Assembly: GCF_000621525.1 (NCBI RefSeq)
Contig: NZ_KK211301.1
Location: forward strand, 38,814 to 102,813
Reading direction: 5' to 3'
DNA: 64,000 nucleotides
Origin: Legionella fairfieldensis ATCC 49588
GTDB taxonomy: Bacteria; Pseudomonadota; Gammaproteobacteria; Legionellales; Legionellaceae
Shown here in pieces: positions 28,103 through 36,885 of the stretch. The translations under genes and the position numbers were made by a program. Below the pieces are notes generated by a model. The model saw nothing but the letters and a program-made list of their open reading frames with translations, ran no database searches and had not been told where the DNA came from. The stretch's first letter is position 1; each line of letters begins with the position of its first letter.

Positions 28103-28369
28103 TTACTCGTATTTTGTGTTGGCAATTATGCTCTTTTCAACTCGTTCACCTAATGGGTCATCTGTCAAACAAAGCAACCAAGAAGCCGCAACCTGCAATT
28201 CCTTAGACAAGCTCTTAGCCTCTTCCGGCCCAGGACTCCTGGTTCCCTGCTCCCAATTCCCAATCCTGGCAGCCCCAAATCCTGTCCTATCAGCCAAAAC
28301 CTTAATCGTCAATCCATTCGCCCTTCTTGCCTGTGCAATCCTACTGCCAATAATTTTTTTCATGTTCAT
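28103..28369 (-). CDS. lvrR: LvrR-type XRE repressor
   Basis: This 88-residue helix-turn-helix protein (SRIAQARRANGLTIKVLADR, then IGNWEQGTRSPGPEEAKSLS) has the position and orientation of the repressor in the Legionella lvr block, divergent from lvrA. The end WLLCLTDDPLGE is typical of phage-type repressors. It probably keeps the conjugation operon silent by binding the 168-bp intergenic region. Two close ATG codons (28369 and 28363) are possible starts. Confidence 0.8.
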   Translation of the reverse strand: MNMKKIIGSRIAQARRANGLTIKVLADRTGFGAARIGNWEQGTRSPGPEEAKSLSKELQVAASWLLCLTDDPLGERVEKSIIANTKYE

Positions 28370-28403
28370 TTAGGTTCATTTGCTATCAAACGGAAATACC
28401 CCA

Positions 28404-28431
28404 TTGACACTAAAAAGTGCTTATTTACAAT
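28404..28431 (+). promoter_or_regulatory. Promoter for lvrA and probably the transfer operon
   Basis: TTGACA (28404-28409), a 16-bp spacer and TACAAT (28426-28431) form a near-consensus sigma-70 promoter reading into lvrA. A small inverted repeat, AACAC(28443-28447)/GTGTT(28453-28457), lies just downstream of the expected start point and may be an operator. Confidence 0.6.
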
Positions 28432-28481
28432 GGGTTATCAACAACACACTTCGTGTTATTGATTGATACTAATTGAAATCA

Positions 28482-28514
28482 TTTGATAGTGCAAGCGCTG
28501 TTTTTTGATGGTGC
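28482..28514. repeat. Operator-like direct repeats before lvrA
   Basis: TTTGATAGTGC (28482-28492) and TTTGATGGTGC (28504-28514) differ by one base and are spaced 22 bp apart, two helical turns. An inverted TATCAAA (28384-28390) lies on the lvrR side. The arrangement suits cooperative binding of the divergently encoded repressor. Confidence 0.45.
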
Positions 28515-28537
28515 TTTTGAAGGGATGAAATAGAAAA

Positions 28538-29440
28538 ATGGGATTTTTGTTTGTTAATACCGATGAATTATCAGCTCTGATGGGGTTACCTTATATCCAG
28601 CAATCAGCCTATTTGCTGGGGATTCGTCCGTATATGGACCGTAATACCTTTCTGGTAGGTGTTAAGCGTAAAATCAGCTATCAACAGCTTGCTGAAGCCC
28701 TCTATGTTGAACCCCACCAAGGTTTTGAACATTCAGGTAGCCCTAGTCGTCCGCAATTACGCCGTATCATCTATGCGCTTGAGCGCGCTGGGTTAGTGGA
28801 GATCAAATCTATTGGTAAACAACTCATTTTAAAATGCTTATTAGCCAATTCGGATTTGTCTGTTCAAAATAAACCCGACACAAACCCGACACTTCAACCC
28901 AGCACAAACCCGAACGATAAAAATAATATTAAATCATCAAGTTACGACAAAAAATATCAAAAACCCAACACAGCGCAAAACACAAAACCCGACACACCTC
29001 ATAACTCCAAAGATCGTTTTATTTTTTTACAGCAGCAATTTGAAAAATTTTGGTCTCTTTATCCTTTAAAACAAGACCGAACTAAAGCCTGGCGTGAGTT
29101 TGGTTATCTGCAACCAGATGAACAGTTGATTGAACAAATACTAACAGGCTTGCAAGCCCAAATTAATAACCGTGAGGAAATGGAGTTTTTCGGCGAGTGG
29201 CTGCCAAACTGGAAATACCCAGCCACCTGGCTTTCACGCAAATGTTGGAACGATGAATTACTTACCTTAAAAACCCAAGAGGAGCAGCAAAATGAAGCCA
29301 ATCAAGCGCGTTCTCGAAAAAAATCAGCAACAGATATCCTTACTGAATCCTGCAAAGATGCAAACTTCGATTTCGACTTTGATGAACCCCCAGAGTCAGG
29401 AAGCAATGTCCTCTCATTCGACAACTCCAGAGTACGATAA
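28538..29440 (+). CDS. lvrA: LvrA
   Basis: This 300-residue protein is the first gene of the Legionella lvrABC block found upstream of conjugation genes. Residues 1-105 look like a winged-helix domain (RKISYQQLAEALYV, then SRPQLRRIIYALERAGLVEI). A low-complexity Asn/Pro/Thr linker follows (about 115-160). The C-terminal domain (FEKFWSLYPLKQDRTKAWRE, then PNWKYPATWLSRKCW) resembles the DNA-binding end of phage replication proteins. It is a probable DNA-binding regulator. Its end overlaps lvrB by about 150 bp in another frame. Confidence 0.8.
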   Translation: MGFLFVNTDELSALMGLPYIQQSAYLLGIRPYMDRNTFLVGVKRKISYQQLAEALYVEPHQGFEHSGSPSRPQLRRIIYALERAGLVEIKSIGKQLILKCLLANSDLSVQNKPDTNPTLQPSTNPNDKNNIKSSSYDKKYQKPNTAQNTKPDTPHNSKDRFIFLQQQFEKFWSLYPLKQDRTKAWREFGYLQPDEQLIEQILTGLQAQINNREEMEFFGEWLPNWKYPATWLSRKCWNDELLTLKTQEEQQNEANQARSRKKSATDILTESCKDANFDFDFDEPPESGSNVLSFDNSRVR

Positions 29441-29804
29441 GAGAATGGATACACTGTTTATGCGCCTTGCAGCAATTTATGGCTATCTGTGGGTCTCAAC
29501 TTACAGCAACACTAATTTTCTCGAGGTCTCAAAACGTGAATGGTCAGAAGGCTTGAAAGAATTTGACAATCAAGTGTTGAAACTTGCTTTAGAACAAATA
29601 AAGAAAAAGCTGGCTGTTCCTCCTTGTCTGCCGATTTTTTATGAGTACTGCACCAACATCCAAAAAGGCATCCAAGCCCGTCAAGAAGTGTTAAAACAAA
29701 AAACTGAACCGCATATCCCTACCGATCCCAAAATCGTCCAACTTCATATCGACCAAATGAAAGACTACCTCTTCAAAGAAGCTAAGGAGAAAACATCATG
29801 CTAA
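29292..29804 (+). CDS. lvrB: LvrB
   Basis: This 170-residue helical protein is the second lvr gene. Its conserved-looking part starts near residue 48 (YDKRMDTLFMRLAAIYGYLW) and continues through EWSEGLKEFDNQVLKLALEQ. GAGGAGCAGCAAA precedes the ATG at 29292, which gives a 149-bp overlap with lvrA. A later Met start (for example 29406) would shorten the overlap and cannot be excluded. The stop overlaps the CsrA-like gene by 7 bp. The biochemical function is unknown. Confidence 0.75.
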   Translation: MKPIKRVLEKNQQQISLLNPAKMQTSISTLMNPQSQEAMSSHSTTPEYDKRMDTLFMRLAAIYGYLWVSTYSNTNFLEVSKREWSEGLKEFDNQVLKLALEQIKKKLAVPPCLPIFYEYCTNIQKGIQARQEVLKQKTEPHIPTDPKIVQLHIDQMKDYLFKEAKEKTSC

Positions 29805-30025
29805 TTCTAATCCGTCGTATGGGCGAAGCAATTTACATTGATAAAGGCAGAATCAAAGTACTTCTTATCTCTGAAAAGGAAGGACTAATCAAATTAGGTA
29901 TAGATGCTCCCAAACATATTGATGTTGAACGTAAAGAGGTCTTTATCCAAAAAGCAATGGAACAACATGCCCTGGCTCAAAAATTAAGGGATAAATCCAC
30001 AGAATCAGGAGGCAATCATGCTTAG
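29798..30025 (+). CDS. lvrC: CsrA-like RNA-binding regulator (LvrC/CsrT)
   Basis: This 75-residue CsrA homologue of the ICE-associated type reads MLILIRRMGEAIYI at the start, keeping the Leu4 and Arg6 positions of CsrA. It continues KLGIDAPKHIDVERKEVFIQ, keeping the key Arg44-like residue while replacing the following Glu by Lys. CsrA dimers bind GGA motifs in mRNA leaders. Published work on Legionella ICEs assigned this class (CsrT) a role in controlling element genes. It overlaps both lvrB and the first conjugation gene, so it is made with the transfer apparatus. Confidence 0.92.
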   Translation: MLILIRRMGEAIYIDKGRIKVLLISEKEGLIKLGIDAPKHIDVERKEVFIQKAMEQHALAQKLRDKSTESGGNHA

Positions 30026-30431
30026 AAAATTTCTGCTTTGTAGTTTTGTTTTATGTAGCCTAAATGCTCAGGCAGCTAATATAACCCAAGTCGGTCGCTA
30101 TGCCACGCTCAACAATCAACCTTTGGCAGCTCAGATAAATCCATTGAAAACTGTTCAACAGATTCATTTTCCTGCATCCATACAAACTATAGGAGAAGCA
30201 GTGAATTACTGGCTTCGTTATTCAGGGTATCACCTTGCTCCAAAAGAAAAACAAAGCGAAAGCCTACAACAAGTATTTCAACAACCACTACCACAGGTTA
30301 GTAGAAATTTAGGACCTTTAACGATTACCGATGGATTGACGGTATTGGTCGGTCAGCATCTATTCAATCTCAAGCAGGATGACCTGTTAAGAGAAATCAA
30401 TTTTAGTCTGATAGCAAGGAGAGCAGGATGA
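30018..30431 (+). CDS. pilL: PilL N-terminal-like conjugation protein
   Basis: This 137-residue exported protein has a signal peptide (MLRKFLLCSFVLCSLNAQA). The family-typical segment SIQTIGEAVNYWLRYSGYHL precedes a PLTITDGLTVLVGQ end. It fits the PilL family of GI-type ICEs (TIGR03748), a periplasmic component with a secretin-like N-domain. It is the first structural gene of the transfer operon and overlaps csrT by 8 bp and the next gene by 4 bp. Confidence 0.85.
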   Translation: MLRKFLLCSFVLCSLNAQAANITQVGRYATLNNQPLAAQINPLKTVQQIHFPASIQTIGEAVNYWLRYSGYHLAPKEKQSESLQQVFQQPLPQVSRNLGPLTITDGLTVLVGQHLFNLKQDDLLREINFSLIARRAG

Positions 30432-31012
30432 AAAAGTATTTTGATGCCAAATGGCTTAGTCTTCTTTTGTTAAACGGATTGTTGGTCGTATTCATTTGTT
30501 TAAAAAGCCAACCCTCTATTGAGAACAATAAATTTAATACGCTGGATGAGCGATTAACCACTATACAAAAACAACTCAATCAACCTGTTGAACAACCGGA
30601 TTTATCGCCTATTACCAAAAACATAAAACAATTGGGAGCGTTCATTCAACAAATACAAAATAAAGATGAACACCAATTAGGTGAAATGTTTACAACTGAA
30701 CAAATCGCAATTAAGAAACAGCTTGAAGGCATTACTGATTTATTACGCCATCTGGATGAGAAAAAGCAACCTGTCAAAATGCTTCCTGCAAATCAACTAC
30801 CGTTTAAAGTATTAAGCATAGACAGTATCCAAGAAGTTTCTGTTGCCTCTGTTTCCTACCACTACAAAACCCAAGCGTTGGAAAAAGGCGATTCCTTGGC
30901 AGGATGGACTGTCTTTGAGATCGACTTTGCGAAGCAAACCATAGAATTTGAAAATGCTGACAATGCGCATCTGCGGGTTCATCTAAGTCAACAAGAGGTG
31001 AGCCATGCTTAA
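30428..31012 (+). CDS. Bitopic inner-membrane conjugation protein
   Basis: This 194-residue protein has one N-terminal membrane helix (LSLLLLNGLLVVFICL). A probable coiled coil (about 40-110) and a small beta-rich periplasmic end (VSVASVSYHYKTQALEKGDS) follow. The arrangement recalls type IV pilus PilO/PilP-like scaffold proteins, but I recognise no named family. ATGA overlaps on both sides tie it to the transfer operon. Confidence 0.7.
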   Translation: MKKYFDAKWLSLLLLNGLLVVFICLKSQPSIENNKFNTLDERLTTIQKQLNQPVEQPDLSPITKNIKQLGAFIQQIQNKDEHQLGEMFTTEQIAIKKQLEGITDLLRHLDEKKQPVKMLPANQLPFKVLSIDSIQEVSVASVSYHYKTQALEKGDSLAGWTVFEIDFAKQTIEFENADNAHLRVHLSQQEVSHA

Positions 31013-31826
31013 GCTGTCCACACTGGCAATCGGGTTACTCCTGGGTCAACAGGCAATTGCCGGTTTGTATATCCCAGGTATTGCCACACCACCTATGCTC
31101 AGTGCTGATAATGCGTTGACGAAAGCAGGTCTGGCCGAATTTCATGATGAAGTTATTGAAGACAAAGATTTTCAACTTAACGACTTACAAAAACAGGAAG
31201 CCAAAGCATGGGGATTAAGTGAGGCAGAAGAAAAACGCTATCTGCAATTAATACAAAGCAGAAGTGGTATTTACTACAAAGACCTACGTATGACACCCGT
31301 TGATATTCTTGGACTAAATGCCAAGAATGACGCTGAACGAGCTCATTTCGCCGAACTTGCTGCCCTTCAAGAAGCCCAAAAGGTCGCGCAAAACATAGCC
31401 TGGAATAATGCCTTTTACAAAGCCTATAACCAACTGTTTAAAGATGTGCCTGTAGTCGGTGATTTTGATCCATCTCCTTACTCTCCCTATGCACATCAAC
31501 CCATTCAATTAAAAGAAAGTGAAACGCTCTATTTCTTTATAAGAGCCGATGACGCTGTAACCACCATTGTACTGCAACTGGTCGATGCTATTAGCCGTAC
31601 ACCAAACACCAAGCTCAATCTTCTCTTTCTGGATATGGACAATAGCGCTATCCAACTTTGGGCTAACAGACATCAAATCCCTATCCATTTGGTGACCAGT
31701 CAACAAATCACCTTGAACCCAGGTAGCCAACAGTATGAGGGCTTAAAACTCGACAAGAAACAAACACCCTTGCTCTTACTGGCAAAAGGCAAAACTTCGC
31801 AAGTCGTCGATTTAGGGAGATTTTAA
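31005..31826 (+). CDS. Integrating conjugative element protein, TIGR03759 family
   Basis: This 273-residue protein has a signal peptide and the family signature AKAWGLSEAEEKRYLQLI, then SRSGIYYKDLRMTPVDILGL and AERAHFAELAALQEAQK. A C-terminal thioredoxin-like part includes LNLLFLDMDN. It is a periplasmic component of GI-type conjugation systems with unknown exact role. It ends exactly where the next gene begins. Confidence 0.88.
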   Translation: MLKLSTLAIGLLLGQQAIAGLYIPGIATPPMLSADNALTKAGLAEFHDEVIEDKDFQLNDLQKQEAKAWGLSEAEEKRYLQLIQSRSGIYYKDLRMTPVDILGLNAKNDAERAHFAELAALQEAQKVAQNIAWNNAFYKAYNQLFKDVPVVGDFDPSPYSPYAHQPIQLKESETLYFFIRADDAVTTIVLQLVDAISRTPNTKLNLLFLDMDNSAIQLWANRHQIPIHLVTSQQITLNPGSQQYEGLKLDKKQTPLLLLAKGKTSQVVDLGRF

Positions 31827-32257
31827 TGATTAGGATTTTGCTCTTGCTGTTGGTCGCTTTAAATGTTCATAGCATGAATGTGATTCCTTTAACGCTGTCA
31901 CAAAGTGATGCGTCATTAAGACTTAATCTGTCTAGCCCTATTGGCGTACCAGCAAAGAGCAAAGCCACTGTTGGCAAAGTAAGCCGCAAAAAATTGGATA
32001 CCAATCTGTTAAACATGGCTCTATTTGTCATAGGCGCGGATAGAGAATCCATCAAATGGTTAGAACAACATCAAGAGCAATTAAAATCCATGCAAGCCAC
32101 TGGGTTCATCACCAATGTGAATGACTTTGAAACCATTGTAGCTCTGCAAGAAAAGTTTAAATTGCCACTATTACCCGTCAATGTTGATCCATTGCTGAAT
32201 TACATCCGTGAACAACATTACCCCTTAATCATTGCTGAGGGGGCTGTATGGCAGTAA
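31826..32257 (+). CDS. Integrating conjugative element protein, PFL_4695 family
   Basis: This 143-residue exported protein matches the TIGR03765/PFL_4695 family. Its core is ALFVIGADRESIKWLEQHQE, then TGFITNVNDFETIVALQ and YIREQHYPLIIAEGAVW. In reference ICEs it accompanies the coupling protein TraD, whereas here TraD is at the far end of the operon. The gene shares bases with both neighbours. Confidence 0.85.
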   Translation: MIRILLLLLVALNVHSMNVIPLTLSQSDASLRLNLSSPIGVPAKSKATVGKVSRKKLDTNLLNMALFVIGADRESIKWLEQHQEQLKSMQATGFITNVNDFETIVALQEKFKLPLLPVNVDPLLNYIREQHYPLIIAEGAVWQ

Positions 32258-32880
32258 AACAATATTCCAGACAAATGACTATGCAGCTGACTTTAGTTCT
32301 TTTCTTGGGTTGGTTAGCGTTGCTTATCTGGGCTGTAAGTCAATGGATGCTTCATGGCTATCCATTTGCCTTTGATAAGGTCAATGTCCTTGTAAATACT
32401 CAACGAGAAGCCATCACCCCTGTTTATCAAGGTTCACTATTGGCAGCCCTACCCTTAGATGCCAAACCTAGCTGGACGCTGACTATTCCCTATTTAAACA
32501 AATTAGCGATTAATGAATTTGCAGCAGACTTACTCGAAAAATCACAACAGTTTTTCCAGCTGGTTTTATTAAGCAGTCAATGTCTATTAATCAAACTTAT
32601 TATTTTATTCGCTGCCATGCCTTTATTTGCCCTGACTATGGTTGCAGGTCTAGTTGATGGTCTTAACCAAAGAGCAATACGCACCGCTTGCTTAGGCCGT
32701 GAATCCTCTTATTTATTCCACAGACTTAACCACTATTTAAAAAAGGGACTTGTGATTTTACTCATGCTCTGGCTTGCCCTGCCTGTCAGCATCACCCCTG
32801 CTTATGTCTTTGTTCCTATCAGTTTATTGATGGGATTAATGGTGGCCATGACGGCCAGTCGCTTTAAAAAGTATTTATAG
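32248..32880 (+). CDS. Conjugation membrane protein, TIGR03747 family
   Basis: This 210-residue inner-membrane protein has about four helices: one at 12-32, one at 110-132 (IILFAAMPLFALTMVAGLVD) and two at the C-terminus. RACLGRESSYLFHR-like residues form a cytoplasmic loop, as in the TIGR03747 family. It belongs to the TraD-associated set of GI-type systems. Confidence 0.85.
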   Translation: MAVKQYSRQMTMQLTLVLFLGWLALLIWAVSQWMLHGYPFAFDKVNVLVNTQREAITPVYQGSLLAALPLDAKPSWTLTIPYLNKLAINEFAADLLEKSQQFFQLVLLSSQCLLIKLIILFAAMPLFALTMVAGLVDGLNQRAIRTACLGRESSYLFHRLNHYLKKGLVILLMLWLALPVSITPAYVFVPISLLMGLMVAMTASRFKKYL

Positions 32881-32889
32881 GGAGAAACC

Positions 32890-33216
32890 ATGAAACGATT
32901 GCTTTGTTTGACCTTTATGATGATAAGCCTACACAGCTGGGCGAATAACCCTGATTTAAATGAAACGCTGGTGCGCATCATTAACCAGATTAACGCCATC
33001 ATGCCCCTGCTTGATGAAGCACAAACACAGATAACCCCCAATACCCGTATCCAATTACAAATTGAAGGATTTGAAGATGTCCAAGGCCAATATCATGCAG
33101 GTTTAAGAGAAGATTTACTGAATATTCGCAATGGCCTGATTGATTACATCAATCAACCAATCATTGCACCACGCAAGATCAAGGCCTTGGAAATGGACTT
33201 TGTGAGGAAACCCTAA
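32890..33216 (+). CDS. RAQPRD-family conjugation protein
   Basis: This 108-residue periplasmic protein has a signal peptide (MKRLLCLTFMMISLHSWA). A helical body (LVRIINQINAIMPLLDEAQT) and an RLQIEGFEDV-like centre are characteristic of the RAQPRD family. AGGGAGAAACC precedes the ATG. The stop overlaps the next start (TAATG). Confidence 0.82.
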   Translation: MKRLLCLTFMMISLHSWANNPDLNETLVRIINQINAIMPLLDEAQTQITPNTRIQLQIEGFEDVQGQYHAGLREDLLNIRNGLIDYINQPIIAPRKIKALEMDFVRKP

Positions 33217-33482
33217 TGAGTAAAGACGAAATAGCCAGAATGTTTGCCACCACCTTTAAACAAGCAAGCAATAACATATCGGCACAAGTCTTTTCCGGCA
33301 GTATCCGCTTTATTGCCATAGCCCTGGTGATATTAGCGGTGATGTGGTCTGTCAACCACATGATGGACGCAGAGGAAAAACAACAACATGGATACTTACT
33401 GCGTCTGGGTTCTCGGCTCATCAGATTAGTGATTGGTCTGATGATCTTCATTTTAGTTTTATTTGTTAAGGAGACAACATGA
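33216..33482 (+). CDS. Small membrane protein, TIGR03758/DUF3262 family
   Basis: This 88-residue protein has two membrane helices (FIAIALVILAVMWSVNHMMD and LVIGLMIFILVLFVKE) separated by a short charged loop. This is the pattern of the PFL_4701/DUF3262 family located next to the pilin-like gene in GI-type operons. It overlaps the following gene by 4 bp. Confidence 0.8.
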   Translation: MSKDEIARMFATTFKQASNNISAQVFSGSIRFIAIALVILAVMWSVNHMMDAEEKQQHGYLLRLGSRLIRLVIGLMIFILVLFVKETT

Positions 33483-33844
33483 AAACAATGCTTCGCTCAA
33501 TCTGCCTTGGAGTAGTAAATATCTTATATGCCCCTGTGCTATTGGCAGATAACTGGTTCCCTAAAATTTCCGACGCGGACAACATCGGGGACGGCTCTAA
33601 AAGCATGATGACCGTGACAGGGAATTACGTCAAACAAGGTCTGGGTTTATTGCTCTTCATTACCGCTGTTGTGACCTTTATTAAATTCATTACCACGGTA
33701 CAACACGGTATTGAAGAGTCTAAAAAGAACGAAGGATCCATGGTGGCCTTCGGTACTTTTGCCGTAATGGGCATCACCTATTTAGCCATTAGCATTGCTT
33801 CTGGTTATGTGGGTTACACCATGATTACCAAGTTCAAAATATAG
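33479..33844 (+). CDS. Pilin-like membrane protein, TIGR03745 family
   Basis: This 121-residue protein has a cleavable-looking signal sequence (to about residue 22) and two membrane helices (LGLLLFITAVVTFIKF and FAVMGITYLAISIASGYVGY). The size and layout match the VirB2/TraA-like candidate pilin of GI-type systems (TIGR03745). It is expected to form the conjugative pilus. Confidence 0.8.
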   Translation: MKTMLRSICLGVVNILYAPVLLADNWFPKISDADNIGDGSKSMMTVTGNYVKQGLGLLLFITAVVTFIKFITTVQHGIEESKKNEGSMVAFGTFAVMGITYLAISIASGYVGYTMITKFKI

Positions 33845-33854
33845 GAGGTGAAAT

Positions 33855-34217
33855 ATGAGTCAGCCTTCTTCGCGCCATCTGTCACACGACTTCCCAGCCT
33901 GGAAAGGTTTAAGTCTTCGTGAATTATTTTGGATTGTTATCACCACAACCCCAGCAACTACCCTGTTCTTCGTTCTCTTAGGAGCAATGGTTGAGTTTCC
34001 GCTGGCCTCTGGCTGCATCGGTTTTGTGATTGGATTCATTCTGTCTATTACTGTGTGGCCTAAAGGAGTTTCCCGCATCAAAGCAGGTAAGCCCTATGGT
34101 TATGTGATGAAGAAAACGATTCAGTGGATGGTGCGATTAAGGCTCAAACATTCACCTTGGATTCATTACCAGGGAACTTGGCAAAAGAATAAATCTGTTG
34201 GAGAGCCGCATGTTTAA
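33855..34217 (+). CDS. VirB3-like membrane protein, TIGR03750 family
   Basis: This 120-residue protein has a soluble start with HDFPAWKGLSLREL, two membrane helices in the middle and a basic C-terminus ending near GTWQKN. This matches TIGR03750, thought to act like VirB3 with the VirB4-type ATPase. GGAGGTG lies before the ATG. Its end overlaps the next gene by 8 bp. Confidence 0.82.
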   Translation: MSQPSSRHLSHDFPAWKGLSLRELFWIVITTTPATTLFFVLLGAMVEFPLASGCIGFVIGFILSITVWPKGVSRIKAGKPYGYVMKKTIQWMVRLRLKHSPWIHYQGTWQKNKSVGEPHV

Positions 34218-34866
34218 CTACTGGAAAAAAATCGACAGCCTACAACATCACAATCGTTTATTACTGGCTTTTATCGGTGTGTTATCAATCATCATCTTAG
34301 CATTAATTATTAACCTGATGATCATGCCCAAACGCTATGAATTCTGGCTTAGTCCTAATATGGCTGCTAATGGCGGTTTAATGAAGGCAAGCGAAATACC
34401 GAATGAATACGTGCAAGGATATGTGACTTCCTTAATGCCGACACTCTACAGCTGGTCTAATAAAGGCAAAGAAGAATTCAACCTAAACATTAAAGCCTTT
34501 CATTATTACTTCACATCACGGCATGAGCAGTTACTTCGTGAAACCCTGGCAGCTTATAAAAACGCTCAACTCTTTGACCGCACTCAAGTAGCAAGTCTCT
34601 ATCGCTTTATGGAACCGCAAGACATTAAAAAAATTGGTCCCGATACCTGGGAAGTCAAGCTGATACTACGCATTACGCAAAGGCTCAAAGACAACTCTGC
34701 CATGGTCATTGCTGACAAAGTAGTGGCTTATCACCTTCGTGTGGTCAAGCTCAACCTGTCGCGTCTTCACAACCCTTTTCAATTAGCTCTGGATGGCTAT
34801 ACCCGTCCTGAAGAACGTTTACAAGATTTACTGGTCGACACGGAGGAACACCATGAAACTCATTAA
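34210..34866 (+). CDS. VirB8-like protein, TIGR03746 family
   Basis: This 218-residue bitopic inner-membrane protein has a short cytoplasmic tail, one helix (LAFIGVLSIIILALIINLMI) and a periplasmic domain with the PKRYEFWLSPNMAANGG motif and YVTSLMPTLYSWSNKG. It matches the PFL_4703 family. By position and topology it is the VirB8/TraE equivalent of the transfer apparatus. The start is at ATG 34210, inside the end of the previous gene. Confidence 0.85.
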   Translation: MFNYWKKIDSLQHHNRLLLAFIGVLSIIILALIINLMIMPKRYEFWLSPNMAANGGLMKASEIPNEYVQGYVTSLMPTLYSWSNKGKEEFNLNIKAFHYYFTSRHEQLLRETLAAYKNAQLFDRTQVASLYRFMEPQDIKKIGPDTWEVKLILRITQRLKDNSAMVIADKVVAYHLRVVKLNLSRLHNPFQLALDGYTRPEERLQDLLVDTEEHHETH

Positions 34867-35629
34867 AATTAGCTTATTCGCTCTGTGCTTTGCTGTGATG
34901 CACCTAAGCCATGCCCTGCAAAGTGAACACCTGGTTTGGGAAAAAGTTCCTTTAACAATTGAATTACCGATCAATAAAGAGCGGTTAGTCCAGTTTCCCC
35001 AAGCCATTAAGGTGATTGATCAACAACTCAGTGCCAGCCTCGATATTCTGAAAGTCAAAGGTAGCTTGTATCTTAAAGCCAAAGAATCATTCAAAGATTC
35101 TCGCTTGATTGTCCAGTTATTGCCTGAAGGCGAAGTGGTTATTCTTAATCTTAATGCCAATGAGAAAGCAATCAACACCACGCCGATTGAGATTCTGATA
35201 GATGATCCCAAAATCAACCTTAATGCAGGAGCCAGTCAATATGAATACAACGCTATTCAATTAACCCGTTTTGCCATTCAAGCCTTGTATTCGCCTGAAC
35301 GGGTCAGAGAAATTCCAGAGGGAATTTACCGCTCACCTATGCAAACCAATAAAACCATCCCTTTGTTTTATGGTGCAAGCATTGAAGCTCATCCTCTGGC
35401 TTCATGGCGTGGCGGCAATCTTTACGTCACCGCAGTCGATTTAAAAAATTTGCTGAATCAACCTATAAAGCTGCCATTCACCAAACTGATGGGGCATTGG
35501 CAAACCGCGAGCTTCTATCCCAAAAATGAATTGCCAGCACGCAACCAGCATCAAAGCACCACTGTCTTTTTAGTCTCTGATCAGCCTTTTGCAGCAGCTT
35601 TAACTCAACAAGCGAGGTACAGCCGATGA
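34853..35629 (+). CDS. TraK/VirB9-like protein, TIGR03749 family
   Basis: This 258-residue periplasmic protein has a signal peptide (MKLIKISLFALCFAVMHLSHA). The body includes HLVWEKVPLTIELPINKERL and FYGASIEAHPLASWRGGNLY. It matches TIGR03749 (PFL_4704), the TraK-like outer-membrane core component. The start at 34853 is chosen because it yields the signal peptide and overlaps the previous gene by 14 bp. Confidence 0.85.
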   Translation: MKLIKISLFALCFAVMHLSHALQSEHLVWEKVPLTIELPINKERLVQFPQAIKVIDQQLSASLDILKVKGSLYLKAKESFKDSRLIVQLLPEGEVVILNLNANEKAINTTPIEILIDDPKINLNAGASQYEYNAIQLTRFAIQALYSPERVREIPEGIYRSPMQTNKTIPLFYGASIEAHPLASWRGGNLYVTAVDLKNLLNQPIKLPFTKLMGHWQTASFYPKNELPARNQHQSTTVFLVSDQPFAAALTQQARYSR

Positions 35630-36885
35630 ATAAAAACAATGGCATTAAAATTCTGGCAGGCTCGGTGGTTTTTGCGGTCATTATGATTCTTATTAATAGC
35701 CGTCATAGCGCACCGGTTAACAACAACACGCCCAATCCTAATAATTTTGGCGAAGCTATAGCAAGCCAATTCAATGACAATATTCGTGATGTTTCCGCGC
35801 GATTATTAGAAACAGAAAAGAAATTAGATCAAATGCACAAAGAGAATAAATCGCTGCAAAAACAATTAAAACAACCCAAACAAGAAGCCAGCCATACACT
35901 GCAAGATGAGTTACAAGCGCTTAAAGAACAACTGACTGCACTGACTGAACATCAATCACAATCTTATCCAATGGAAGGAAAACCAGTGCCCTTAACAGGT
36001 CAAATCAAAGATTTAGATACCTTGCTAGATAAAGCCCCAACTGAAAGCAAAATCTTCAATGAACATGAATCCCCTATCAAGGAAGAAGGTCCAACAAAAA
36101 CGCCATTCTATACTATTCCAGCTGGCAGCGATTTCAGCAAAATCACGCTCTTATCAGCTTTAATCGGCGAAGTTCCTGTTGAAGGCAAACTCATGCAGCC
36201 TTTATTTCCCTTCACAGCAATTGTCAGTCGAGGGGATTTAATGACAGCCAATGGGATGCAACTACCCGAAGAAATCACTGGTATGAAAATCAGCGGTTAT
36301 TCGATTGGCGTTGGTTCCTTTCTCGATAACATCAGCTGTGTTCGTGCCTATGTCACCTCAGCCTTATTTGTCTTTGAGGATGGGCATTTTGTGAATGTCG
36401 GCCAAGAACAAATGAAAAGCTCCGCAGAGCTGGTGAATAACGACAGCATTGGTTACCTGACCACGCAATTCGGTAATCCTTGTATCAAAGGACAATACAT
36501 CACCAATGCCCCTAGAGTATTAACAGCCTTCATGGCAGCTGGCGGTATTCAAGGTGCAGGAAATGCCCTATCTAAATGGCAAATGAGTTATCAGGCAGAC
36601 GGAGGTTCTGCCATTGCCACACCTACAGGCGACTTAGCACACTTTGCTGCTGGTGGCGCAATCAACGAAGGCAGCCAAAAGATTACTGACTGGCTTGAGA
36701 AAAGAATCCAGGGCAGCTTCGATATGGTCTTTGTTCCTGCAAGTATCCGCGGCCATACAGGGTTTGTCCCTAATCAACTCAGTTTACATTTCAGCCAAAC
36801 CATAGCCATTGATAAAGAACACCAAGGGAGGGTATTAGATTATGGTTACCATCAACAAAAAAACTTTGATAATGCTTTGCGCTAG
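35626..36885 (+). CDS. TraB/VirB10-like protein, TIGR03752 family
   Basis: This 419-residue protein has one N-terminal membrane helix (ILAGSVVFAVIMILIN), a periplasmic coiled coil (about 45-110) and a TraB-like C-terminal domain (TIPAGSDFSKITLLSALIGE, then FVPASIRGHTGFVPNQLSLH). It is the energy-sensing channel scaffold spanning both membranes. The next gene starts 44 bp before its stop. Confidence 0.88.
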   Translation: MNKNNGIKILAGSVVFAVIMILINSRHSAPVNNNTPNPNNFGEAIASQFNDNIRDVSARLLETEKKLDQMHKENKSLQKQLKQPKQEASHTLQDELQALKEQLTALTEHQSQSYPMEGKPVPLTGQIKDLDTLLDKAPTESKIFNEHESPIKEEGPTKTPFYTIPAGSDFSKITLLSALIGEVPVEGKLMQPLFPFTAIVSRGDLMTANGMQLPEEITGMKISGYSIGVGSFLDNISCVRAYVTSALFVFEDGHFVNVGQEQMKSSAELVNNDSIGYLTTQFGNPCIKGQYITNAPRVLTAFMAAGGIQGAGNALSKWQMSYQADGGSAIATPTGDLAHFAAGGAINEGSQKITDWLEKRIQGSFDMVFVPASIRGHTGFVPNQLSLHFSQTIAIDKEHQGRVLDYGYHQQKNFDNALR